A program made the position numbers and the translations under genes. A stretch of 36,393 nt of DNA, taken from contig JANMAT010000035.1 in the NCBI GenBank assembly GCA_031359995.1, positions 1-36,393 on the forward strand, read 5' to 3'. The first letter of the stretch is position 1; each line of letters opens with the position of its first letter. This stretch comes from JANMAT01 sp031359995 (lineage in GTDB: Bacteria; Actinomycetota; Acidimicrobiia; Acidimicrobiales; Ilumatobacteraceae). Positions 9,222 to 16,909 of the stretch are shown here, piece by piece. The notes below the pieces were generated by a model that was not told where the DNA came from, did not search any database, and saw nothing but the letters and a program-made list of their open reading frames with translations.

Positions 9222-9292
9222 GCACAGCAGGTTTCGGCGCCGACGAAGCCGTGTTCAGGTGATGTGCCTGCGCTTGCAGAGATCTTGACCTT

Positions 9293-9310
9293 ACGGCGTC
9301 AGCTTGCCGT
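9293..9310 (-). terminator. weak hairpin after peroxiredoxin
   Basis: 5-bp inverted repeat ACGGC/GCCGT with an 8-base loop, touching the peroxiredoxin stop codon. There is no T run, and it is short, so it is only a candidate. Confidence 0.2.
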
Positions 9311-9759
9311 CAGATCACGGCGCGTACGGCGGTGGTGATCTCGTCGGCCGGACGGAACGACAGCCCGGCGATGGAGCGGTGCGACCACCGCACCACGCCG
9401 TGGGCGTCGATCACGAACACCGACCGGCGCGGGAAGCCCATCGGCCCGAGCGTGCCGTAGGCGGCGGCGACCGCCTTGTCGGTGTCGGCCAGCAAGGGGA
9501 ACCGGAACCCGAACTTCGAGGCGAACCGCTCGTGGCTGGCCACGTCCTGCGGCGAGATGGCCAGCACCTGGGCGCCGACCGCATCGAACGCCGCGAGGTC
9601 GTCGTTGTAGCTGTTGAGCTGCCTCGTGCACACGGGCGTGTCGTCACCCGGGTAGAACACGAGCACGACGGGGCGGCCCCGGAACTCCGACAACGTGTAG
9701 CCACGCCCGCCCGTGCCGGGCAGGGTGAACTCGGGCGCCGGCTCCCCCACCGCGGTCAC
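9310..9759 (-). CDS. Peroxiredoxin, AhpC/TSA (BCP/PrxQ-like), single cysteine
   Basis: A 149-residue thioredoxin-fold peroxidase that would reduce H2O2 or organic peroxides in the cytoplasm. The active-site segment VFYPGDDTPVCT contains the peroxidatic Cys44 with the Pro and Thr expected before it; the WSH/R side is VVRWSHRSIAG. Cys44 is the only cysteine, so it lacks the resolving Cys five residues on that many PrxQ proteins have and must use an external thiol (1-Cys mechanism). It starts with GTG, overlapping the yebC stop as GTGA, and so ends the pdxS-pdxT-yebC operon. Confidence 0.92.
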   Translation of the reverse strand: MTAVGEPAPEFTLPGTGGRGYTLSEFRGRPVVLVFYPGDDTPVCTRQLNSYNDDLAAFDAVGAQVLAISPQDVASHERFASKFGFRFPLLADTDKAVAAAYGTLGPMGFPRRSVFVIDAHGVVRWSHRSIAGLSFRPADEITTAVRAVI

Positions 9760-10505
9760 GCGTCGACCTGCTCCATCACCGAGTCGGGGATGTCGAAGTT
9801 GGCGTACACGTCCTGCACGTCATCGTTCTCCTCGAGGGCGTCCATGACCCGCAGCACCTTGCGGGCGTCGTCGGCCGTGGTGACCTCGATGAGGGTGGAC
9901 GACACCATGGTGGAGTCGGCCGAGCTGACCTTGATGCCGGCACCATCGAGGGCGGTGCGCACGTCCTCGACATCGTTGGGCGGGCAGGTGACCTTCCACT
10001 CATCACCGTCGCGCACCACGTCGCTGGCGCCCGCCTCGAGCGCGGCCAGCATCACGTCGTCCTCGGTGGCCTTGCCGTCGGCGTAGATCACACCGGCCCG
10101 GCTGAACTGCCACGACACCGCGCCCGGCTCGGCCATGGAGCCGCCGGTCTTGGAGAAGATCGTGCGGATCTCGGCACCGGTGCGGTTCCGGTTGTCGGTG
10201 AGCACGTCGACCATGATGGCCACGCCGCCGGGCGCGTAGCCCTCGTAGGTGATGCTCTCGTAGTTCACACCCTCGAGCTCACCGGTGCCGCGCTTGATGG
10301 CGCGCTCGATGGTGTCGATGGGCACCGATGCGCCGCGGGCCTTGGTGTACATGGTGCGCAGGGTGGCGTTGCCGTTGAGGTCACCGCCGCCGGCGCGCGC
10401 CGCCACCTCGACCTGCCGGATGAGCTTGGCGAAGAGCTTGCCGCGCGCCTTGTCCTGCGCGCCCTTCTTGTGCTTGATCGTTGCCCATTTGGAGTGGCCG
10501 GACAT
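9756..10505 (-). CDS. yebC: YebC/PmpR-family (TACO1-like) translation/transcription factor
   Basis: A 249-residue YebC family protein with the diagnostic start MSGHSKWATIKHKK, the YEGYAPGGVAIMVDVLTDNRNRT stretch and the SKTGG(S)MAEPGAVSW block. Members are DNA-binding regulators or help ribosomes through proline stretches. An AGGAGG ribosome-binding site lies 11 bases before the ATG, within the end of pdxT. The gene is 6 bases after pdxT and overlaps the peroxiredoxin start by 4 bases. In related genomes ruvC follows it; here the peroxiredoxin and conservon intervene. Confidence 0.96.
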   Translation of the reverse strand: MSGHSKWATIKHKKGAQDKARGKLFAKLIRQVEVAARAGGGDLNGNATLRTMYTKARGASVPIDTIERAIKRGTGELEGVNYESITYEGYAPGGVAIMVDVLTDNRNRTGAEIRTIFSKTGGSMAEPGAVSWQFSRAGVIYADGKATEDDVMLAALEAGASDVVRDGDEWKVTCPPNDVEDVRTALDGAGIKVSSADSTMVSSTLIEVTTADDARKVLRVMDALEENDDVQDVYANFDIPDSVMEQVDA

Positions 10506-10511
10506 GAGGCT

Positions 10512-11081
10512 TCAGACCTCCTGGAGGAAGCGTTGGTGGAGCCGCACATCGCGAGACAGCTCCGGGTGGAACGACGACACGAAGACGGTGCCCTGCTGCA
10601 CGAGCACCGGGGTACCGTCATGGCTGGCGAGCACCGTAGCGCCGTCACCGACGCGGGTGACCACAGGGGCGCGGATGAAGATGGCGTGGAACGGCGTGGC
10701 GAACCCGGTGACGGTCAGATCGGCCTCGAAGGAATCGACCTGGCGGCCGTAGCCGTTGCGCCGCACGCCGATGTCGATGACGGCGAAGCTCTGCTGGTCG
10801 GGGCGCCCGTCGGTGACCTCGGCCGCCAGCAGGATCATGCCGGCGCAGGTGCCGAAGGCGGGCATGCCGTCGGCCAGCCGCTCGGCGATGGGCTCGCGCA
10901 GAGCCGACGTGTCGAGCAGCTTCGACATGGTGGTCGATTCGCCGCCCGGCAGGACCAGGGCGTCGACCCCGTCCAGGTCATGGGGAAGGCGCACCTCGTG
11001 GGCCCGCACACCGAGCTCAGCGAACGCGGCGAGGTGGGCGCGGAAGGCTCCCTGCAGGGCGAGCACGCCGATGCGCGTCAC
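10512..11081 (-). CDS. pdxT: Pyridoxal 5'-phosphate synthase glutaminase subunit PdxT
   Basis: Class I glutamine amidotransferase subunit that feeds ammonia to PdxS for PLP synthesis. The 189-residue protein starts TRIGVLALQGAF, has the PGGESTTMS oxyanion loop, nucleophile Cys in FGTCAGMI and the His-Glu pair in SFHPEL. It starts with GTG at 11081, 34 bases after pdxS, on the same strand. All catalytic residues are present. Confidence 0.96.
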   Translation of the reverse strand: MTRIGVLALQGAFRAHLAAFAELGVRAHEVRLPHDLDGVDALVLPGGESTTMSKLLDTSALREPIAERLADGMPAFGTCAGMILLAAEVTDGRPDQQSFAVIDIGVRRNGYGRQVDSFEADLTVTGFATPFHAIFIRAPVVTRVGDGATVLASHDGTPVLVQQGTVFVSSFHPELSRDVRLHQRFLQEV

Positions 11082-11115
11082 CTGGGGGCCTCCCCCGTGA
11101 GCCCATGATCGCCAC

Positions 11116-12024
11116 TCACCAGCCCCGGTCGGCGAGCTTGAGCATGTCGTCCATGCCGATGCCGGTCATGGGCGTACCCAGCCCGCGGCTGACCTTGGCC
11201 AGGATGTGGGCGTCACGGAAGTGGGTGGTGGCTTCCACGATGGCCTTGGCGCGCGGGGCCGGGTCGCTCGACTTGAAGATGCCCGAGCCCACGAAGACCG
11301 CCTCGGCGCCCAACTGCATGGCGAGGGCGGCGTCGGCCGGGGTGGCCATGCCCCCGGCGCAGAACAGCGGCACGGGCAGCCACCCGGTCTCGGCGATCTC
11401 CTGCACGAGCGGCAGGGGCGCCTGCAGCTTCTTGGCCCAGTCGAACAGCTCGGCCGAGTCGGCCTGACCGATCTTGCGGATGTCGCCGATGATCGACCGG
11501 AGGTGGCGCACCGCCTCGACGACGTTGCCGGTGCCGGCCTCGCCCTTGGAGCGGATCAGGCAGGCCCCCTCGGAGATGCGACGTAGGGCCTCGCCGAGGT
11601 TGGTGGCGCCGCACACGAACGGCACGGTGAACTTGAACTTGTCGATGTGGTGGGCCTCGTCGGCCGGGGTGAGGACCTCGGACTCGTCGACGTAGTCGAC
11701 GCCGAGCGCCTCCAGGATCTGGGCCTCCACGAAGTGACCGATGCGGACCTTGGCCATGACCGGGATGGTGACGACGGCCTTGATGCCCTCGATCATGTCG
11801 GGATCGCTCATGCGGGCCACGCCACCGTCACGGCGGATGTCGGCCGGGACGCGCTCGAGCGCCATGACCGCCACCGCGCCGGCGTCCTCGGCGATCTTGG
11901 CGTGCTCGGGGGTGACGACATCCATGATGACGCCGCCCTTGAGCATCTCGGCGAGGCCGCGCTTCACGGTCATCGAACCCGTGGTGCGAGCCGAAGAGAA
12001 GGAGGGGTTTGCCTGGTCAGCCAT
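11116..12024 (-). CDS. pdxS: Pyridoxal 5'-phosphate synthase lyase subunit PdxS
   Basis: PdxS condenses ribose 5-phosphate, glyceraldehyde 3-phosphate and ammonia to PLP in a dodecameric (beta/alpha)8 enzyme. The 302-residue product has the GLAEMLKGGVIMDV start of the barrel, the VMALERVPADIRRDGGVARMSDP segment, the catalytic-lysine region IPVMAKVRIGHFVEAQ and the C-terminal phosphate-binding VFVGSGIF. Full length with no oddities. First gene of pdxS-pdxT-yebC-prx. TACACT 7 bases before the ATG suggests a leaderless mRNA. Confidence 0.97.
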   Translation of the reverse strand: MADQANPSFSSARTTGSMTVKRGLAEMLKGGVIMDVVTPEHAKIAEDAGAVAVMALERVPADIRRDGGVARMSDPDMIEGIKAVVTIPVMAKVRIGHFVEAQILEALGVDYVDESEVLTPADEAHHIDKFKFTVPFVCGATNLGEALRRISEGACLIRSKGEAGTGNVVEAVRHLRSIIGDIRKIGQADSAELFDWAKKLQAPLPLVQEIAETGWLPVPLFCAGGMATPADAALAMQLGAEAVFVGSGIFKSSDPAPRAKAIVEATTHFRDAHILAKVSRGLGTPMTGIGMDDMLKLADRGW

Positions 12025-12031
12025 GCCGTCA

Positions 12032-12037
12032 AGTGTA
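12032..12037 (-). promoter_or_regulatory. -10 box of pdxS operon (leaderless-type)
   Basis: TACACT on the minus strand, 7 bases before the pdxS ATG. Confidence 0.55.
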
Positions 12038-12039
12038 GG

Positions 12040-12054
12040 TCGGGCCGTGCCCGA
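12040..12054 (-). terminator. short hairpin between DUF3048 gene and pdxS
   Basis: 6-bp inverted repeat TCGGGC/GCCCGA with a 3-base loop, after the DUF3048 stop and just before the pdxS -10 box. Candidate terminator of the lemA-htpX-DUF3048 transcript; no T run. Confidence 0.3.
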
Positions 12055-12100
12055 TGCGCCTCTCGGCGCGGCCGGGCCGGGCCGGTCGGCGCCGGCGGTC

Positions 12101-13201
12101 TCAGGGGTTGACGAGCTCGCCGCTGTCGGGCTCGGCCAGCTCCACCCAGGTGCGCCCCGGGGTCAGCTTGATGGGGTTGCCGCCCTGGTCGGTGAAGGTG
12201 AAGGGGTCCTTGTCGACGCCGTGGGTCCAGGTGCCGGGCACCACCACGCCGTTGGTGAGCACCCACGCCGGGCCCGTGCCCAGGCTGACCGACTCGGGCG
12301 AGCGGGGGTCGTCGAAGGCCCGCCGGTACTCGGTGAACATGAACACGACGTTCTCCGGCGCCACCTGCACCCGGTCGAAGTCGAGGTGAGGGGTACCGTT
12401 CTGGTTGCGGAGCCAGACCTTCTTGGCGCTGTCCCAGGCCCAGTCGACGAGGTAGCCGTTCTTCGTCCAGCGGATGCCGGCCGGCGTGGAACCCGTCGGG
12501 GTCGCGTCGGTGGGCTTGCGGTAGGAGAAGATCGGCGTCGGCGCCCCCTGACCCGCCGGCGTCATCTCGTCGCGGGCCTTCACCGTGGAGATGAAGAACT
12601 CGGTGTAGTCGGGCAGCAGCCGGCCGCGGTCGTAGAGCTCGGAGTGCTTGCTGTAGCCGATGTCGGTCACGTCGGCGTCGCGCACGACCGGGGTCAGGAC
12701 CTCGTTGGCGCCCGACCAGGCGAACAGCGGCTTCGACAGCGATCCGAGGATGGGGAGATCGCTGGCCCGGGCCGAGCGGATCGAGCCGATCTTCTCGGAG
12801 TCCTGCGACTGGAAGACGGTCAGGAAGCGGGTGATCGACGTACCGATCTTCTCCTCGAAGACGACGTCGGCCTGATTGATGCCGTGCTGGGGTCGGGCGC
12901 TGGCCACGTTGTTGACCTTCACCACCATGGCGGGCCGGTTCAGCTTGGTGGCGTCGTCGGCCGGGAGCCCGGTGAGCGGGTACGTGGGCGCCGGCACGGC
13001 CGTGGTGGTCGTGGCGGCGATGGTGGTGGTCGTGGCCGCAGCGGTGGTGCTCGTGGTCGCCGTGGCCGCCGTGGTGGTCGCGGCGACCGTCGACGTGGTC
13101 ACGTCGGCCTTCTTGTCGCCGCCGCCGCTGCACGCGGAGGCCACGGCCACGGCGACGAGGGCCACCGCAAGGGCGCGACGGAACGAACGGGACTTCGACA
13201 T
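12101..13201 (-). CDS. DUF3048 domain lipoprotein (YerB-like)
   Basis: A 366-residue exported lipoprotein. A basic start (MSKSRSFRR) and hydrophobic core lead to lipobox ASAC with Cys24; a Thr/Ala-rich linker (about residues 35-70) follows, then two DUF3048 lobes: PLTGLPADDATKLNRPAMVVKVNN, the QADVVFEEK and IGSIRSARASDL motifs, and the C-terminal lobe with GRTWVEL. YerB-type proteins have no settled function; the fold suggests a cell-surface/wall role. ATG 13201 was chosen for the lipoprotein signal and because AGGAG lies 5 bases upstream, overlapping the htpX stop region. It is 8 bases after htpX, so co-transcribed. Confidence 0.88.
   Translation of the reverse strand: MSKSRSFRRALAVALVAVAVASACSGGGDKKADVTTSTVAATTTAATATTSTTAAATTTTIAATTTTAVPAPTYPLTGLPADDATKLNRPAMVVKVNNVASARPQHGINQADVVFEEKIGTSITRFLTVFQSQDSEKIGSIRSARASDLPILGSLSKPLFAWSGANEVLTPVVRDADVTDIGYSKHSELYDRGRLLPDYTEFFISTVKARDEMTPAGQGAPTPIFSYRKPTDATPTGSTPAGIRWTKNGYLVDWAWDSAKKVWLRNQNGTPHLDFDRVQVAPENVVFMFTEYRRAFDDPRSPESVSLGTGPAWVLTNGVVVPGTWTHGVDKDPFTFTDQGGNPIKLTPGRTWVELAEPDSGELVNP
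12986..13099 (-). repeat. low-complexity Thr/Ala linker coding repeat
   Basis: The DUF3048 lipoprotein linker is nearly all Thr, Ala and Val codons, giving an imperfect GTGGTSG-type repeat on the plus strand. It probably spaces the folded domain from the membrane anchor and could vary in length between strains. Confidence 0.6.
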
Positions 13202-13209
13202 GGGTTCTC

Positions 13210-14115
13210 CTACAACTCGCGCAACGCGGCGATGCGCTCTTCCAACGGCGGGTGGGTGTCGAACATCTTGTTCAGCCAGCGCAGCCGACCCTCTCCCTCT
13301 TCGCGAGGGGTGGGCTGCTCGATCCACATGTGGGCGGTGGCCCGGCTGGCGGAGTGGGTGATCGTGTTGTCGGCCTGCAGCTTCTCGAGCGCCGAGATGA
13401 GACCGGGCGGGTAGCGCGTCATGTGCACGGCGGAGAAGTCGGCCAGCGACTCCCGGCGTCGGCTCACCGCCAGCTGCATCACCTTGGCGGCGATGGGTGC
13501 CAGGATCAGGATGACGAAGCCGATGAGGGCCAAGGGGTTGTTGCTGTCGTTGCGGTCGCCGGAGCGGCGGGTGCGCCCGCCGTTCCACCACATGGTGCGG
13601 ATGACGAGGTCGGACACCAGGGCCACGGCGCCCACCATGGTGACGGCGAGGGTCGACACGAGGATGTCGTAGTTCTTCACGTGCGACAGCTCGTGGGCGA
13701 TGACCCCTTCGAGCTCGACACGGTTCATCATCGTGAGCAGTCCCGAGGTGACGGCGATGGACGCGTGCTTCGGGTTGCGGCCCGTGGCGAACGCGTTCGG
13801 GGCCGGGTCGTCGATGATGTACACCTTCGGCTGGGGCAGCCCCGACGCGATGCACAGCCCGTCGACCAGGTTGTAGAGCCGACGGTACTCCTGAGGGTCG
13901 GCCGGGCGGGCCCGCGACACCGCGAGCGCGATGCTGTCGGACTTCCAGTACGAGCCGAAGGCCAGCGCGCCCGAGATGACGAGGGCAACGACGATGCCGA
14001 TCGGCCCGTAGCCGATCACCCAGCTGATGGCCGCGCCGACGAGGGCGAGCAGCACCACGAAGCCGGCGATGAGCGCGGCCGATCGCCGCTTGTTGGACGC
14101 GATCTGTTCGTACAT
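13210..14115 (-). CDS. htpX: Membrane zinc metalloprotease HtpX (M48B)
   Basis: Inner-membrane quality-control protease of 301 residues. Two N-terminal TM helices (about 13-33 and 38-55) precede the M48 domain with FATGRNPKHASIAVTSGLL, zinc motif HELSH at 141-145, further TM segments (about 151-170 and 196-214) and the third ligand in RRRESLADF (E222); it ends with MFDTHPPLEERIAAL. The frame is open 32 codons upstream; ATG 14115 was chosen because the family starts MYEQIASNKRR-like. It follows lemA by 19 bases; lemA-htpX pairing is a common arrangement. Confidence 0.95.
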   Translation of the reverse strand: MYEQIASNKRRSAALIAGFVVLLALVGAAISWVIGYGPIGIVVALVISGALAFGSYWKSDSIALAVSRARPADPQEYRRLYNLVDGLCIASGLPQPKVYIIDDPAPNAFATGRNPKHASIAVTSGLLTMMNRVELEGVIAHELSHVKNYDILVSTLAVTMVGAVALVSDLVIRTMWWNGGRTRRSGDRNDSNNPLALIGFVILILAPIAAKVMQLAVSRRRESLADFSAVHMTRYPPGLISALEKLQADNTITHSASRATAHMWIEQPTPREEGEGRLRWLNKMFDTHPPLEERIAALREL

Positions 14116-14134
14116 CAGTGGGGGCGGACCGGGC

Positions 14135-14686
14135 TCAGAACTGGACCTTGGGGGCGGCCTTGGCGGCCTCGTCGACCTGGTAGTACTCCCGGACCTTGAA
14201 CCCCATGCCACCAGCGAACAGCGAGCCGGGGATCTGCTGGATCTTGGTGTTGTACGTGGTGACGGCGTCGTTGTAGGCCTGGCGGGCGTAACCGACCTTG
14301 TCCTCGGTGGCCGTGAGCTCTTCCTGCATCGCGAGGAAGTTCGTGTTGGCCTTCAGGTCGGGGTAGGCCTCCGCCAGGGCGAACAGCTTGCCGAGAGCAC
14401 CGCTGAGCTGGGCGTCGGCGCTCGACGCGGCGGCCGGGCCCGAGGCCGACACCGCGGCGTTGCGGGCCTGGATGACGGCGTCGAGCGTCTCGCGCTCGTG
14501 GGCGGCGTAGGCCTTGACCGTCTCGATGAGGTTCGGGATCAGGTCGCTGCGGCGCTTGAGCTGCACGTCGATCTGGGCCCAGCCGTTCTCGACGCGGTTG
14601 CGCAGCCGCACCAGCCCGTTGCGCACGACCACCACGTAGAGGGCCAGCAGCACGGCGATGACCAGGATGATCAGGAAGATGGTCAT
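14135..14686 (-). CDS. lemA: LemA family membrane protein
   Basis: A 183-residue protein with one N-terminal TM helix (MTIFLIILVIAVLLALYVVVV region, residues 1-20) and a four-helix cytosolic or periplasmic LemA domain: RNRVENGWAQIDVQLKRR, DLIPNLIETVKAYAAHE, YPDLKANTNFL and the C-terminal YNTKIQQIPGSLFA. The function of LemA is not known in detail; it often accompanies htpX, as here. ATG 14686 fits the membrane helix; the longer frame upstream adds 28 polar residues and was rejected. Confidence 0.93.
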   Translation of the reverse strand: MTIFLIILVIAVLLALYVVVVRNGLVRLRNRVENGWAQIDVQLKRRSDLIPNLIETVKAYAAHERETLDAVIQARNAAVSASGPAAASSADAQLSGALGKLFALAEAYPDLKANTNFLAMQEELTATEDKVGYARQAYNDAVTTYNTKIQQIPGSLFAGGMGFKVREYYQVDEAAKAAPKVQF

Positions 14687-14737
14687 GGTGGGGCGATGGG
14701 AACCTTTCTCTAGCCGCCGGACGTGACCGGCCGGCCG

Positions 14738-14758
14738 GACCGCCACGAACGGGCGGTC
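14738..14758 (-). terminator. hairpin at the end of the pimA-like gene
   Basis: 7-bp inverted repeat GACCGCC/GGCGGTC with a 7-base loop, overlapping the stop codon of the glycosyltransferase gene and ahead of lemA. No T run. Confidence 0.35.
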
Positions 14759-15896
14759 ACCGGCGGCCAATCATACGGGAGGCGGCCCGAAGCACACCGG
14801 CGCCACTGCGGGCGGGCCGGCGTTCCCGGGCGATGGCCCGGTCGTACAGCTCCTCGTAGCGCTCGGCCAGCGCCTCCATGGAGAACAGGCGGGCCCGCTC
14901 GGCACCCGCCGCCACCAGCCGCTCGGCCAGCGGTGGCTCGGTGAGCACGCGCCGCAGCCCGTCGGCCAGGGCGTCGGGGTCACCCGGCGGCACGAGCACG
15001 GCGTCGATGTCAGGGCGGGCGACCTTGCGGTAGCCATCCAGGTCGCTGGCCACGATCGGCGTGCGGGCCGCCATCGACTCGAGCAGGATCACCCCGAACG
15101 ACTCGCCGTGAAGCGACGGGGCGCAGAACACCGACGCCCCCCGCCACCGGGCGATCTTCTCGTCCTCGGACAGCCGGCCCAGCCACTCGATGCGGGGGTC
15201 GCCGGCGTGGGCGACCTTGAGCTCAGCCGTCTCGGGCCCGTCGCTGGCGACCCAGACCCGCACGTCGGGCGGCAGGCGGGCGACGGCGGCCAGCAGCACG
15301 GCCAGGCCCTTGCGGGGCTCGTGGCGACTGCAGAAGAACACCGTGGGACCGTCGGCCTTGGTCGGCTCGCCGCGCTGGTAGCGCTCGACCTCGACTCCGT
15401 TGAACAGCATCTCGTACTCGCCGCCGAGGTAGCGCGACGCCAGCAGGCGGGCGTCCTCGGAGACCGCGCACCGGATGTCGATGCGCTCCGCGGTCATGCG
15501 GGTCCACGGCCGCAGCAGCCGGTACGAGGTCGAGTCGCCGGCGGCGTGGAACGTGCCGACGATCGGCGCCGGGTGCATGAACACCGCGGTGAGCGGAGGG
15601 CCCGGGCTCAGCGGCTCGTGGCAGTGGAGGATGTCGAACTCCTCGTCGCGCAGGGCGCGGATGGTGCGCAGCGCGCACGCCGGATCGGGCGCCAGTGGCG
15701 CGACCGACCCGTTGGCCGCCGTGGGGATCGAGTTCCCCAGGGGCGTCACGAACGGCTCGGGCGGCGGGCCGTCGCACGGGCCGAGCACGCGCGCCTCGTG
15801 GCCGCGGCTGCGCAGTTCGCGAGCGAGACCGAGGACCTGGGATTGGACGCCGCCCGGGAGCGTGAGGCTGTACGGGCACACCAGCCCGATGCGCAT
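14757..15896 (-). CDS. pimA: GT4 glycosyltransferase, PimA-like (phosphatidylinositol mannosyltransferase)
   Basis: A 379-residue GT-B glycosyltransferase. The start MRIGLVCPYSLTLPGGVQSQV, described in two parts as MRIGLVCPYS plus PGGVQSQV, the DILHCHEPLSPG segment, PIVGTFHA, and the donor-site block GESFGVILLESMAAR with DLDGYR are all as in actinobacterial PimA, which transfers mannose from GDP-mannose to phosphatidylinositol on the inner leaflet. Position supports this: pimA lies upstream of pdxS in Mycobacterium and Streptomyces. Neighbouring pgsA and acyltransferase genes of those genomes are absent here, so donor and acceptor remain inferred. ATG 15896 fits; TACGGT 6 bases upstream suggests leaderless mRNA. 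Confidence 0.82.
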   Translation of the reverse strand: MRIGLVCPYSLTLPGGVQSQVLGLARELRSRGHEARVLGPCDGPPPEPFVTPLGNSIPTAANGSVAPLAPDPACALRTIRALRDEEFDILHCHEPLSPGPPLTAVFMHPAPIVGTFHAAGDSTSYRLLRPWTRMTAERIDIRCAVSEDARLLASRYLGGEYEMLFNGVEVERYQRGEPTKADGPTVFFCSRHEPRKGLAVLLAAVARLPPDVRVWVASDGPETAELKVAHAGDPRIEWLGRLSEDEKIARWRGASVFCAPSLHGESFGVILLESMAARTPIVASDLDGYRKVARPDIDAVLVPPGDPDALADGLRRVLTEPPLAERLVAAGAERARLFSMEALAERYEELYDRAIARERRPARSGAGVLRAASRMIGRR

Positions 15897-15902
15897 CGGT
15901 CC

Positions 15903-15908
15903 ACCGTA
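15903..15908 (-). promoter_or_regulatory. -10 box of pimA-like gene (leaderless-type)
   Basis: TACGGT on the minus strand, 6 bases before the ATG. The divergent F420-type gene has its own box at 15986. Confidence 0.55.
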
Positions 15909-15985
15909 GCCAACATCCGGCGCGGTCACCCGTACGGCTCGTCGGTGGCGGTCGGCGGGTGACCGTCGGTGGTGCGGACGCCAGC

Positions 15986-15991
15986 TACGTT
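15986..15991 (+). promoter_or_regulatory. -10 box of the luciferase-fold gene (leaderless-type)
   Basis: TACGTT, 6 bases before ATG 15998. This spacing also decided the start over an upstream in-frame start at 15959. Confidence 0.55.
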
Positions 15992-15997
15992 GCCGGC

Positions 15998-16909
15998 ATG
16001 GTCGCTCCCGCCCTTCCCGCCGTGTCCCTCATCGCCAGCCCCACGAAGCGCACCGCCATCCTGGACCTGGCCACCGAGCTCGATGCCCGCGGCTTCTCGG
16101 GCCTGGCCTGTCCCAGCCTGGGCAGCGCCCTCAGCCTGTGCGTGTCGATCGCCCACGTCACCCACTCGATCCGGTTCTGGACCTCGATCCAGCCGATCTA
16201 CTTCTCCCATCCGTCCGAGACCGCCGGCACCGCCGCCCACCTCCACGAGGTCTCCGGCGGCCGGTTCTCGCTCGGTCTCGGCGTGAGCCACGGACCCGTG
16301 CACGACCGCCTCGGCGTCGGCGTCGGCAAGCCGCTGGCCGACACCCGGGCCTACGTCGAGGGCGTGCGCGCCGCGGCGCGCGGCGTCGGCGAGCTGCCGC
16401 CCATCATCCTGGCGACGCTGCGGGACAAGATGCTGGCACTGGCGCTGGAGGTCTCCGAGGGTGCGGTGTGGGCCAACGCGTCGCGCTCGGCCATGGCCGA
16501 TCAGCTCGGTCGGGTGGTGCCCGCGGACCGCCGCGGGTCGTTCTTCCTCGGCAACATGATCCCGACCGTCATCGACGAGGACCGTGCCGCCGCCCGCAAC
16601 GTGCACCGCAAGACGCTCACCGGCTACGTGTCGCTGCCCAACTACCGCAACTACTGGAAGGCCGCCGGCTACGAGGACGAGATGACCGCCATCGAAGCGG
16701 CCATCGCCGCCGGCGAGCGCGACAAGCTGCCGGGGCTCATGACCGACGCATGGGTCGACGACTGCACGCTGTCGGGCTCCGCCACCCAGGTGCGCGACGG
16801 CGTGGAAGCGTGGCGGGAGGCGGGCATCACCACCCCCATCCTGGTGATGTCGTCCACCACCGGCGGCCAGGTCAAGGCCATCAACCAACTCATGGAGGCC
16901 TACGCCTAG
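15998..16909 (+). CDS. Luciferase-like-monooxygenase family, probably F420-dependent oxidoreductase
   Basis: A 303-residue (beta/alpha)8 protein of the bacterial luciferase family. Family segments seen: ELDARGFSGLACPS after strand 1, the SIRFWTSIQPIYFSHPSETAGTAAHLHEVSGGRFSLGLG core (residues about 52-90; short motif GGRFSLGLGVSHGP marks the cofactor site) and the C-terminal SGSATQVRDGVEAWREAGI. In actinobacteria such short single proteins mostly use coenzyme F420. Substrate unknown. It ends converging on the MFS gene with a 4-base overlap of the two coding ends (16906-16909). Confidence 0.85.
   Translation: MVAPALPAVSLIASPTKRTAILDLATELDARGFSGLACPSLGSALSLCVSIAHVTHSIRFWTSIQPIYFSHPSETAGTAAHLHEVSGGRFSLGLGVSHGPVHDRLGVGVGKPLADTRAYVEGVRAAARGVGELPPIILATLRDKMLALALEVSEGAVWANASRSAMADQLGRVVPADRRGSFFLGNMIPTVIDEDRAAARNVHRKTLTGYVSLPNYRNYWKAAGYEDEMTAIEAAIAAGERDKLPGLMTDAWVDDCTLSGSATQVRDGVEAWREAGITTPILVMSSTTGGQVKAINQLMEAYA

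Noticed and set aside
13000..13120. tandem DNA repeat as a mobile or CRISPR-like array
   Set aside because: It encodes the Thr/Ala linker of the DUF3048 lipoprotein in frame and is irregular.
11741..13414. 557-codon plus-strand open frame over pdxS, DUF3048 and htpX
   Set aside because: It covers three well-identified minus-strand genes and shows no domain.
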